64,000 nucleotides of DNA from Oenanthe sinensis (taxonomy: Eukaryota; Streptophyta; Magnoliopsida; Apiales; Apiaceae): positions 39,510,501-39,574,500 of the forward strand of contig CM053794.1 in NCBI GenBank assembly GCA_028671895.1, written 5' to 3'. The notes under the pieces are model-generated. The model saw only the letters and a list, made by a program, of their open reading frames with translations, had not been told where the DNA came from and searched no databases. This document shows, in pieces, positions 52,151 through 62,711 of this stretch. Position 1 is the stretch's first letter. Each line of letters opens with the position of its first letter. Both the position numbers and the translations under genes were made by a program.

Positions 52151-52153
52151 TAT
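52043..52153. repeat. 111-bp AT-rich foldback (hairpin) at the duplication edge
   Basis: The left arm ATAAAGTATAGTTCCATAAC pairs with the right arm GTTATGAAACTATACTTTAT, and the pairing continues inward through TTATTTTTAA and TGAATAAAAATTTA to a short CACT-type loop. Only a few mismatches are seen. Its right end overlaps by about 3 bp the first base shared by the two segmental copies (52151). Confidence 0.8.
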
Positions 52154-54401
52154 TCACCTATTCCGGCCTTGCCACATTATTTTCCTCGGCCTCCAAAGCG
52201 TTCATTTCTACAGATTCATAAAAGTGGAGAACCTCATCAATAATGGCAGATTCCAATTGCTTAAACTTTTTTTCACAATGCAACCAGAAGGGAAGCAAAG
52301 ACAAAGCATGCGTTAATAGCGACTTGATGTCAGAAAGTCTAGTCTCCACTTCAACTGTGTACTTTGATATTTTGTCATGTCCTATCAGGCGGCCTTTGGA
52401 TCTGAATCATATAAAAGAAAGAAAAAAGCAATATTATAGAAAGTTTAACTCATAAAGAAAAATGATAGATTTACTAATATTCAGCCATTTCATAAAAGGA
52501 GAAACTAGATGTCAAGGACAAATTAGAAGTGCCCAATACCCTTTTAACGTGTCCAGTCGTTCTAACAGGAAATCGCCCAGCCTTAAAAGATGAGAACAAA
52601 GATCTGTCCCTGATTCATGCTTCCCAGAACCAGCAACTGCACTCCAATCAGCCTCTAACTTCTCAGGTTAAGGAGGTTCCTGATGAAGTGCACAAACTGC
52701 ATTCGGGCTATATCCTTTATCCATATGGTTGGCATCACACACTACACTACTATCTTTCAGCATTGCACTTGGATCTTCCCTGGAATCTTTCATGTGTGAG
52801 CTAAGATTAGGCATCTCTTCCATTTTGCAATTTTTGTCAGTAAAAACTGAGCCTACAGGAGGTTGCATAGCTACAGAAACTTCTGGGTGTACACCTGGGG
52901 GTGGATTTGATTCTTGTGTTCCCACAGCAGCAGTTTCTGTTCCTTTGGCATCATTGTTATTTTTTACTTGGGATGTCAAGACAGCTAAAACATCAGATAC
53001 GTTCCATGACGTTTCTCCTGTCAATGTATTCCAATAGTAATATTGATTACTCTCTACATGCAGCACCATTTTCCATCCTGAACACACATCTTCATTCACT
53101 TGCATATCAGGAGTGACATTAACCGAAATATGTTGTTCTACAGGCTCCTTATTTGTATGCAGAGTATCTGAATCACTCGCATCATTATGTGTAAGACTAG
53201 ATTCCTGCAGCTCCTGTAAGAATTCTGTTGAAGCAGTACCATTCTGTATGTTATGTTGTCCAATGTCTGGAGAATCATTGTCTGTGCTTGAGTTTATTTT
53301 AGTATTTTGTTCACACTCTTTATCAGCAGCTACGTTCGCCTGGTTTGAATGATATACGCAATAGGCAAAGAAAATTAATTTAAAAAAATATTAATCACAA
53401 TAAACTAAAACCAAAAAAATTAAAGCATAGCACAGCTTATAAAAGCATAAAATAATACTTCATGAGAATTCTGCAAATTTTATGAAACATATACCTAAAT
53501 GATGACAGAAAGTGAAAAGGGGGAAACATGCTTAGATATTCAGAAAACATAATAGTATCTTCAAAAGGTGTATTGTATATAAGAGTAATAAATAAGGTTT
53601 ATCCACACAGTGGGTACAACTACACTGCACTTTTTGAAAGCAAGCATACAACGATACTGAACATACCTGATTATCAAAGTCTGTTTGAGGGGTATCAACC
53701 GCCGTATGGTTAGCCAATTCACTTGATTCATCATCCAAATCATCATCACTATATTGTCCAAGCAATGACAAAGGGTTCTCCGGCAGATGACCTGAGACAA
53801 AACATTATATAGTCAGCAACCTCAGCAAATAAGCTACCAACTTTATACATCCACCATTTCCGAAAGCATACAACTGAATATAATTAGAAGCTTTTAAAAG
53901 CTCATATCGTTTAAAGTAATTGTTGTAAAATTAGAATAGAATCCAACAATCGCAATTAAGGTTGATTCTTCAGTCTTCACAGCCTGTAAAACATATGAAA
54001 TATTGTTAGTGATGAATAAGCAAATAAAGCCAGAGACATACGAACCCCAGACGAAACACAGACGTGTTGAAGTCTCCGAAACGCCTTGAAGCCGTGAAAA
54101 AAATAAGGATACAACAATTCAGGAGTTCATTCATTGAATCAATGAGTCACGGCCAACAGGATCTGATGAGCAATTGAACTACCAATAAACAGGGCAAACA
54201 AAAGTCTTGTAAAAAGTAAATCAATAATGCCGCCAATATAAGGCGGTCAATTCATGTCATGTCGTCTCTACATAGACCAGTCCTTCGAAGAAAATTGACG
54301 GAACCCACCTGAAGAAGATGGTGAATTGGGTGATCCGGAAGGGTTTTTGGAATTGCCATTGCTTCCAACTTCACCTCTAGCTGAAGGCCCACCCAAATCT
54401 C
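52151..54401 (-). pseudogene. FNBP4-like WW-domain gene fragment, right copy
   Basis: Minus-strand exons 54309-54401 (GDLGGPSARGEVGSN), 53667-53791 (HLPENPLSLLGQYSDDDLDD), 52540-53339 (800 nt, with the WW domain GWKMVLHVESNQYYYWNTLT...ETSW) and 52151-52401 (cut off) join in frame. They match plant formin-binding-protein-4-like proteins, nuclear proteins with WW domains that bind proline-rich partners, probably in RNA processing. An in-frame TAA at 52668-52670 is followed in the same frame by PEKLEADWSAVAGSGKHESG, so the reading frame once continued. No first exon (a basic MGKRK-type start is expected) was found upstream and the 3' exons are missing. It is a truncated pseudogene, although a short WW-only product before the TAA cannot be excluded. 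Confidence 0.78.
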
Positions 54402-55670
54402 CTATTAGCACAAAGTAAAAATATTAAAGAAAAAAGCGCCAATCCGAAACATTCTTAACAAAAAAACTCAATATCAGTTGCATCAATTTACCAAAATATA
54501 TGTCGTCAAAATATATAAATGTTAGCACAGTTACCACATTAAATCCAACTAAAAGTAAATACTGCATTAAAATCCTAGATCGTTTCGAATTTTGGAGTTT
54601 AAATTTTCGCAAACTGCAAGCACAATAGTATAAAAATAATAAAACAATTAAAAAATTTGTCAAAGTGCAATATTTCCACAAAGAAGAACTCATGTAGTCA
54701 TATATAGAAATGCAAAATGAATTACCAGAAATTAATGGTGCCTCAATACCTACAATTCTTAACGCAATGTAAACCTAACTAACACTACATCTTAAGAAGC
54801 AAGAGCTCAAAATTCAAATCTCCGGTCGCATTAGTACGACACAAATTTGTCTAAATTCACAGCAATCCACTAATTAATAACGTAATATGTAATAATTAAT
54901 TGAAAGCCCAACACTTAAATGACCACATTTCATATTACTGAGAAACAGTTAAAAACAATTTTTTAAAAAAAGTGTTTAATAAAATTCAATTTTTTTTATT
55001 CAATAAAGTATTTTTGGTCTAAAATAATTACAAATTTCATTATTAAACTTTCTCAAAAATATTATTTTTAATATTTATAATCGATGCCCTTATTTATGAG
55101 AAATAAGTACAGTACTTATTCTCAGAACAAAATATACATTTATATTTTTTCGGAACTACAAAATTGATTCCATGATTTTAATTTATCATATATGAAAAAA
55201 TGATTATTTATTTAGTGATTAATTTATTAGATATTATTTTGAGTAATTTATATATCATACTATAATTATTTGTTTATTAATTTTTTTAAATTAAAAAATT
55301 AATTTCATATAATTTTTTAAACAAAAATAAAAAATATTATAAGGCGGTGGTCATAGTCGGTAATGTAAGACCTGTAACATATTCGATTTTATTTTATTGT
55401 TATCGTGTAGGGCTGATAACGAATCTGAGTAATCCGCATTCGAACCCAGATTCGACTCGTTAAAAATGAATATAATTCGTATTAGTCTAAAAAATGAGCA
55501 AATTCGAATCTTATTTTATAATTCGAACGAATACGAATCGGATCTTACCATTATGATATTCGGTCATATTTATTTTAAGTAATTCGAATAATTTTAGAGT
55601 ACTCGAATACATATTTATTATTCGTATTCGACTCGAATTCGTAAGTTGCATATATTATTATATATAATAT
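52151..55670. repeat. Segmental duplication, right copy
   Basis: Counterpart of 45571-47578. It is longer because it keeps the ~1.5 kb with the two upstream FNBP4-like exons and introns. It ends inside the TAGGGCT repeat at ...TATATAATAT, where a copia fragment begins. Confidence 0.9.
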
Positions 55671-56410
55671 CTAGAGCAAAGCCTCATCTTCTGAAAGTTG
55701 GTTATGGCAAAAGAAACTTTCTTATTTAAACTTTAAAAACAATAAACTTTGTCCTTTCTAACTGAATCAAGATCAGCTATGAAAAGACTTCATTTCCTTA
55801 CACCTTGAAGAGCTTCTTATCCTGTCTTTTTGTTGATAATTGAGCATTAGTTTTGATTAAATCTCACTTTCAATCCTCTTTCACAGAATTGAGTAACACT
55901 CAATAAATTGTGCTTCAAACCATTTACTAGTGCAATTTTCTCAATCTTCAAGTTTCCAACTTCCAGAGTGTCATATCCCATTGTTAAACCAATGTTGTTG
56001 TCACCAAAGGTTACATATGGGTCATTCATTTTCTTGAACTGTGATAGCGCTTTATCACCTGTCATGTGTCCTGAACATCCACTGTCAATGATCTGCATGA
56101 TTATTTTATTTTTCATGTTGCCCTGCAAAGCAAAATTTTTAAGTTGCTTTTGGTACCCAATTCTCATTGGGTCCATCTGTCTTTAGTTGTATCACAGTTT
56201 ATTTCATCTTTAGGAAACTGACTTTCATTTGTTTTGAACAAGACTCCTGTGGCCACCCATTTAGATTTGACAATTGGTTTTGGGTTCTTATTCCTGGGTG
56301 GCTTGCCCTTCCTAACTTGAGGAGGGCTTGAAGTCTTTTCCTTCTCAGTTTTAATAGATTTGTACAAGCATACATTGTTGAAAGCAATGGGCATGTTAAA
56401 GCAGATACTG
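55671..56410 (-). pseudogene. Ty1/copia retrotransposon gag-pol fragment
   Basis: The minus-strand translation contains a basic stretch typical of the gag end (around KGKPPRNKNPK) and then DSGCSGHMTGD, the retropepsin active-site signature of plant copia elements, followed by GLKHNLLSVTQFCERG, the start of the GAG-pre-integrase region. The frame is broken once near 56170. No reverse transcriptase, integrase core or LTR is present. It joins the truncated TAGGGCT repeat at 55670 on one side and lies ~80 bp from the D-LDH exon on the other. Confidence 0.85.
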
Positions 56411-56489
56411 AGTTTGCATGTTTCTAATTTAAATTATACAAGGTACATGCTAATCATGTCTACTGTTTAACTGATCTTTAAAAATAGTA

Positions 56490-57707
56490 TGGTTGTTGCT
56501 CATGCCGGTGATGGGAACTTCCACACTTTGATTATGTTTGACCCCAGCCAAGAGGAACAACGAAGGGAAGCTGAAAGACTGAACCATTTAAAGGTTCATA
56601 CTGCTTTGTCAATGGAAGGTAATTATCTTCAATAGATGTGCATTGTTTAATTATGCACTCTAGGTTCTCTCTTTATGAGAAAATGCATACACTTAATAGA
56701 AGAAAGAATGATATATCGTTTGGTAAAGGGTCCAGTAAAAGAAAGAGTGATATATTCTTTTCTTTCGCACTTCCTTTTATGACCAAACAAGCACTACCAA
56801 AAATTGGCTTCCTTCCCTTACTGTGACCTTCACCCTGTTGTCATGTCCTTTTTTCTACTTTTATGTTAGCTTCTGATGTCCTATATGTTGTTCTATTAAA
56901 CGGACATTACAGTATTAACATAGATTTGCTTTCTGTTGTCTTGTGATTATCAGAAACTTGTACCGGAGAACATGGTGTGGGTACTGGGAAAATGAAGGTA
57001 TAGTAATCTCATCATAATACAGTGCACAATGAAAAAAGTAGCACCTGCCTAATGCTTTGATAGAGATACAGTCCCTGCACTCCGATCATCCACACTGGTA
57101 GTTTACTTTGACATATGTCAATAAAATATTGCTTCATGTTGGTTGGTAGAGATGCCTTTTTTAACATTTGCTAGATGAGATACTTATAGTTGATGTTTGA
57201 AAATAAAGCTTTTGGAATGGTACTAATATAAGAAATTAGAGGGAAGAAAAACAAACAAAACACATTGAATATACAAAATTGCTGCACAGATACCTTGCAT
57301 TTTAGCCTAGTTGATACCCCTCGCCCTTGGTAACAAGAGGTTGGTGCATGAGTTTTTGAGCTTCTTGCAATTGACCTGACCCCATTTTTATTTTATTTTT
57401 TAAAAAAATCTAGCTGATGGAAATAACAGTATTAGGTCCTGAGTTGCTGATTATCTTGAAGAGTGAAGATGAATTATACCATGTTCTATATGTTCAATAA
57501 AGAGCTTAATTCTATCAGTTGGAAGGATATTGGCATGATTTGGTTTTTGAGTTACTGTTCGTTTTTCTCTGTTATTGAAGATTTCACTGATGTATTATCT
57601 AATTTACAGTACCTTGAGGAAGAGCTCGGAATAGAATTAAAGATGCATTAGATCCCAACAACATAATGAATCCAGGAAAGGTCATTCCTCCTCATGTTTG
57701 TTTCTAG
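56490..57707 (+). pseudogene. D-lactate dehydrogenase 3' remnant
   Basis: Three exons match the C-terminus of plant D-LDH: 56490-56618 (VVAHAGDGNFHTLIMFDPSQ, EERRREAERLNH-type), 56954-56997 (ETCTGEHGVGTGKMK, a conserved active-site and FAD-domain motif) and 57610-57707. In the last exon YLEEELGIE runs straight into a shifted frame and a TAG at 57649-57651. Past it, in another frame, KDALDPNNIMNPGKVIPPHVCF gives the family C-terminus and the original TAG at 57705. About two dozen bases (some 8-9 residues) have been lost, with a frameshift. Together with the 5' part, roughly 330 central residues, including the FAD-binding domain, are missing. The strand matches the 5' part. Confidence 0.85.
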
Positions 57708-60700
57708 TGGCGATACATCATCTCTGTCCACAACTCCACATCCACACAGACCACACATATATATGCATTAATGTGTGTGTATTGAACCGTTGTTACATTT
57801 TAAAAGTAGTCCGGAATCATCCACTCACTGCATCCTACAAGTAAATCAGTTGACTTCCAAATTTTGATCTGTAGCCTTTAACGCCTCTTCTCCCATATCT
57901 CATAGACTAGTCTTATGTAATATGTGTTTGATTAAAGGTTTTTGTTTCCTTAATATCTGTAAGAATGTGTTCCTTTTAATACAAATAGTTATACTAGCTT
58001 TCAACTAATTCATTTGTTGGACGGATATTATCGTTTGAACTAGATGATGATGATAAATTAAGAACATGGGTTTGTATGTATTTTTCTTATAATAATATCT
58101 TGGTCGTGAGTTTAAAATTATATCATGTTGCGCCTCAGTTACTTTCGAAAATTAAAGGAATTATCATATTGGCAAACTAAACTAAGTTTTTATTGTTCAA
58201 ATTGTCTTCTCTTAAGAAAGAGCTTCACTCTGATAAATTTATAGGATGCTTTTGAATATCAAATTATCGCTCGGATTTTCTCAACCAGTGTAGAATCCCT
58301 GAGATGCAACAGTTGGCTAAATCCAACATAAATTTAGTTACAAGCAGATATACAATTATACCAGAGACGAATGGTATATAGGGCACATTCTTCCATCGAC
58401 TTGCATGGCTGTTCTTTCGGGTCAATGTCTGAGCTAGTTTTCTTCTAATATGAATCAAATACTTAACTCTTCCCTTGTAGATTTGCAAGGCAATTCTTTT
58501 AATTGTTAATATATAATTAGTGACCACTGTTATAGATTTTAACTAAAATATTATAAATTTTGTATTCAAGAAACAAAAATGCTAAATGCATGAGATTACC
58601 GAATTAAATAATATTTTGTACAGTATTTAGAACGAATTAGAATTTGATATGTCATGTGAAAATATATTTTGGAAAATTTGTTGTAGCCTAACACCAAGTC
58701 ATTTTAGAAATACCCGTGTTCTTCTGTTGCGGATATACATCCTTGTCCATGGCTAAATTTTAATTAATGACGATATAAACGTGTCCATTAATTCTGATTG
58801 CAAGTTTTCCAATGGTCGGTATACATACACTGGATAAGCATGGCAGCGTCACATATGTAACATATGTAATTTAGTAACTCCATTAAGCAAACTTGATATG
58901 ACTTCCAAGTAGCCTATTATTTACTTTTCAGCTCCTCAAATCAACGTAAAATAATCTCTAATCGTAACTTAATTCATCATTATCATCTAATTGAGCGCTG
59001 ATAGGGGAGGCAACGGCTCCTCTCGTCCTCTGTTTTTTTATTACTAGTACTGTAACATCCTTAGCTCTGTTTTTAATTAGTAACATCATCAATAATGACA
59101 GGCACTTGGGCAGTAATTAACTTGGTTAGTGCTTCTGTTTTTAAAAAAAATATTGGTTAGTGCTTTTGTGTGTGTTCCAATATTTGCTGCGAAGTTTCAT
59201 TTCTAAATAATAAAATGATATTTAAAAAAACGGGTAGAGAGATTTAGTGCTGTTATTTCTTGGAGGAAGGTGCTTAGTACTATTCTCATCCGTTCGATCT
59301 TTCAGGGTCTGGATAAGAATTATTTTATTTTTTTTAAAAAGGTGATGTATTTAACACTTGTCATTATATTTATGCATGAGTTTGACTCGTGGAATAGATA
59401 AAGTTGAGATAAGCCTCTACTGTTGTGTATGCGGGCTGTGAAGACTACTGGAAAATGGAAATACCTAAAATCCATATTCTCCACCTTCGAAAATTATTAA
59501 AATAAAAATCACACATAAATTTTTATAATATACTTTATCACTGAAACAATATTGTCATATTCTGATTTCTGTAGACGTGTAGTATGCTAAAAAGCCTAAA
59601 ACTACTACTGTATGTGTATATGTGAGGATGGATGAGAGGGAGGAGTACACATATGAATATATGACGATGGACGACTGGACGAGATGAGATGAAAGCATAT
59701 AATACTTCATCTGCTTCGTATAAATTATTTATTAGATAAGTCAAACGAACCGAATGATGTTCCTTCCGAGAATAAAAATAAAAGTGAAATCATTTTTTTC
59801 ACATAACAAAAATAAAATATCATTTTGTGAATAACATAAAAATTGGCATTCAATTCATATATTTGTGAGAGAAGATAATGGTGGGGACAAATATGAAATC
59901 GGAAGGACCCGTTAGTGATATGTTTGAAGTCAATAGAAACAATGAATCTTACTTTTAAATGTAAAGATAACGATTAAGACGTATAGTGGGCTAAGCATAA
60001 AGTAGAACAGTGTTGCTTAAACTTTACATGTATTTGTCTCATTCGAATTTGTCGATGAGAGTTATCCTTGTACTTGGTTCACGTTTATGTATGCCAAATG
60101 CCACTGTTCATCACATCATCTAATTTGTGTCAATTTTTCCTCTTATTTTGTCACTTACTTACTCAGGGGCCAATATGTATAACCAGTACTGGGGATATAT
60201 TGACACGTTTGAAATGTAAAAATAGAGTACCAAACAACGTTGTAAAAATTTGTACCTGCAGTCCTCAACAATGATAGAGTAGTTTCCAGTCCAAAAACTA
60301 CAAACGCCAATTTCAGATGGCAGCTATATATGTATATTATATATATCCTTGTTAATTAGTACCACCAAAGTCCTGTCGGGCTCCCTTATTGATAAAATTA
60401 AAAATATTTATACTGAATGGACCTGATGTTCTCCGTAAATATTGTTACGCCCATGATCCTACATTCCTACCTCACCTGCAGGTACGGACTATTTGCTATG
60501 TAGAGTTTAATGACCATGGAAGAAGCGAGTATGGATGAGCAGCTGCATCGTTCTTGCAACCTAACCTTATCAAACTGTGGGTTTGGGTTGTTATAAAAAC
60601 ATCTTTAACACTTTTATTAGAAACGTTGTGAGATGTTCCTTATAAATACCTTTAAATGCTTTTATAATTAAACTTATAATATAAATACCTTTGAATACTT

Positions 60701-61070
60701 TTATTCTAAAATGATGTGAGATGTTATAATTAGATACAGTTAATATCAATCATGTAATGACTTACTGACAAATCCCATTAAACTTGAGGCAAATTTAATT
60801 TATAGTCAACTTATTAAAAGGATAATTGTATTCATAAATCACAAATTAAAAATCTATCCCCTTGAAAAAAAATTATATTGTTCCATCCTGAATATTTGAT
60901 TTTTCTTCTTTTCTCTGTTTTGAGGGGGGGAAAGAACTTAAAAGCGTTCCTAGTAAATATATGTAAAGTAAACGGTAAACGGTAAAAGAAGAGTAGGTAT
61001 GAACTCTCCCTGTGGCTGTATAAATAGAGGAGGTAGCTTGTAGTTTTACGTACAACTTGAAGCAAAGAAA
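57708..61070. other. Gene-free spacer upstream of the carboxylesterase
   Basis: 3.4 kb of AT-rich DNA without a supported gene. It includes microsatellite-like patches and short ORFs (58264-58527 minus, 60068-60274 plus) with no family resemblance or splice context. The last few hundred bases are the promoter of the gene at 61071. Confidence 0.55.
61019..61027 (+). promoter_or_regulatory. TATA box of the carboxylesterase gene
   Basis: TATAAATAG lies 44 bp before the start codon, in the right setting for a plant core promoter, and would give a 5' UTR of only about 15-20 bases. A doubled AACGGTAAACGGTAAA lies just upstream (about 60970-60985). Confidence 0.7.
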
Positions 61071-62711
61071 ATGGGCACCCTTCCTCGTGTAGTAGAAGAT
61101 TGTCATGGTCTTATCCAAGTCTATAGTGACGGTTTCATTTTCCGGTTAGATGATAGCCTTATAAACTTCAACATTACCCTGCAAGACGATGGCTCTGTCG
61201 TCTGGCAAGACTCGGTGTTCGATCAGAGACACGGTCTCTCTCTGCGCCTCTATAAGCCCGTGTCTGCCACGGCCACCTCCAAACTCCCTATTGTATACTA
61301 TCTCCACGGTGGAGGTTTTTGTGTAGGGTCTCGCACGTGGCCAAACTGCCATAACTGCTGCCTTCGCCTCTCTTGGGCTCTCCAGGCAGTGGTTGTGACA
61401 CCTGACTACCGCCTGGCGCCAGAATATAGGCTTCCAGCTGCAATAGATGATTCTGTGACAGGCCTGGAGTGGCTCAGGGATCAGGCTAAGTGTAAGAGTC
61501 TTGATACATCCACCTTTCTTGTCTGCGCTGACTTTGATCGTACTTTTGTCCTTGGTGACTCGTCTGGGGGGAACTTGGCGCATCATTTAGCAGTTGGGTT
61601 CGGACCTGGATCGGTTGAGTTGAGTCCTGTTCGCGTGCGCGGCTACATTCTGCTGGCGCCATTTTTTGGAGGGACCGAGAGGACAAAGTCGGAGGCAGAG
61701 GGTGAGCCAGAGCCAATCTTGAATCTGGAGATTCTTGATAGGTAATTAAATATAACAATTTACTATTTACATAAAACATGCCATTACATATTTCACAATT
61801 TGGTTAGAATGGTTTTCGAGAATCATTTCTAGTATAGTAGTAGTATCAGTAGTGGTTATAAAAATGCGAGTTCCGTCTAAATTTCAAAATTGATTGATTT
61901 TTTTAACCCTCATCTCAAATTCTTTTAGAGCTTCCGTTTAGCTACCGACTAATATCTTACAGTTTTGAAAGAGTAAAATAATTTATTACCGCGTTACATC
62001 TGGTATGATTTTAGACCACACGCATGCACTATACTCATGCATGTGACGATGTGATAATTGTAAAGTTGGAGGGGTATAGTTCAAAAGAGGTAGCTGTCGA
62101 ACGGGATATTGACAGCAAAGGCTTACAAACAAACAAACCATCATGTTCAAACCTTGGATAACAATAAAATTTTACACTGACCCTTCATCCTTAGTCCTAA
62201 CCGATCATTAATATTTTACAACTCATTATAAAACCACATCTTATTGCCTAAACTTTTTCACTCTTAAATCATTCCCCTTTTCAAGTTTGCAAAAGGTGGA
62301 CATGCATGCATATCTGTGCGTGATAGAGACAGGGATACAAATTCATTAATACAGATAATGACAGTACTAATACTTGAGATTCGGTATCTATGGAACATTC
62401 AAACTTGCAGCTTTTGGAGGCTATCACTCCCGGTAGGGCAAAAAGCAGACCATCCATTTGCAAATCCATTTGGGCCTGCAAGCCCAAATCTTGAAACAGT
62501 GGACCTTGATCCAATACTTGTAATGGCCGGAGGTAAAGAACTGATGAAAGATAGAATTAAGGAGTATGCAATGAGATTAAAGGGTATGGGAAAGAATGTT
62601 GATTATGTTGAGATCGATGGTAAGCACCATGGCTTTTTCACTAATGATCCATACTCGGACGTCTCTAATCAGTTGCTGCAACTCATCGCCAAGTTTATGC
62701 TTAATAATTAA
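61071..62711 (+). CDS. CXE15: Carboxylesterase of the CXE15 type (alpha/beta hydrolase, strigolactone-hydrolysing relative)
   Basis: Two exons, 61071-61741 and 62411-62711, give 323 residues (Arabidopsis CXE15 ~329) with the same intron position, just before FWRLSLP. Visible features: the oxyanion-hole motif HGGGF (79-83), the nucleophile elbow GDSSGG (S164), PDYRLAPE, the acid region DLDPILVMAGGKELMKDR and the catalytic histidine in KHHGFF. So the Ser-Asp-His triad is complete. The fold is the plant CXE/GID1-like hydrolase 3 group, soluble and without a signal peptide. Arabidopsis CXE15 has been reported to break down strigolactones and so promote shoot branching; that this gene does the same is inference from close resemblance. 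The adjacency to D-LDH agrees with Arabidopsis At5g06570/At5g06580. Confidence 0.93.

Noticed and set aside
61146..61779. Minus-strand ORFs of 146 and 97 residues
   Set aside because: Shadows of the carboxylesterase first exon; no family resemblance.
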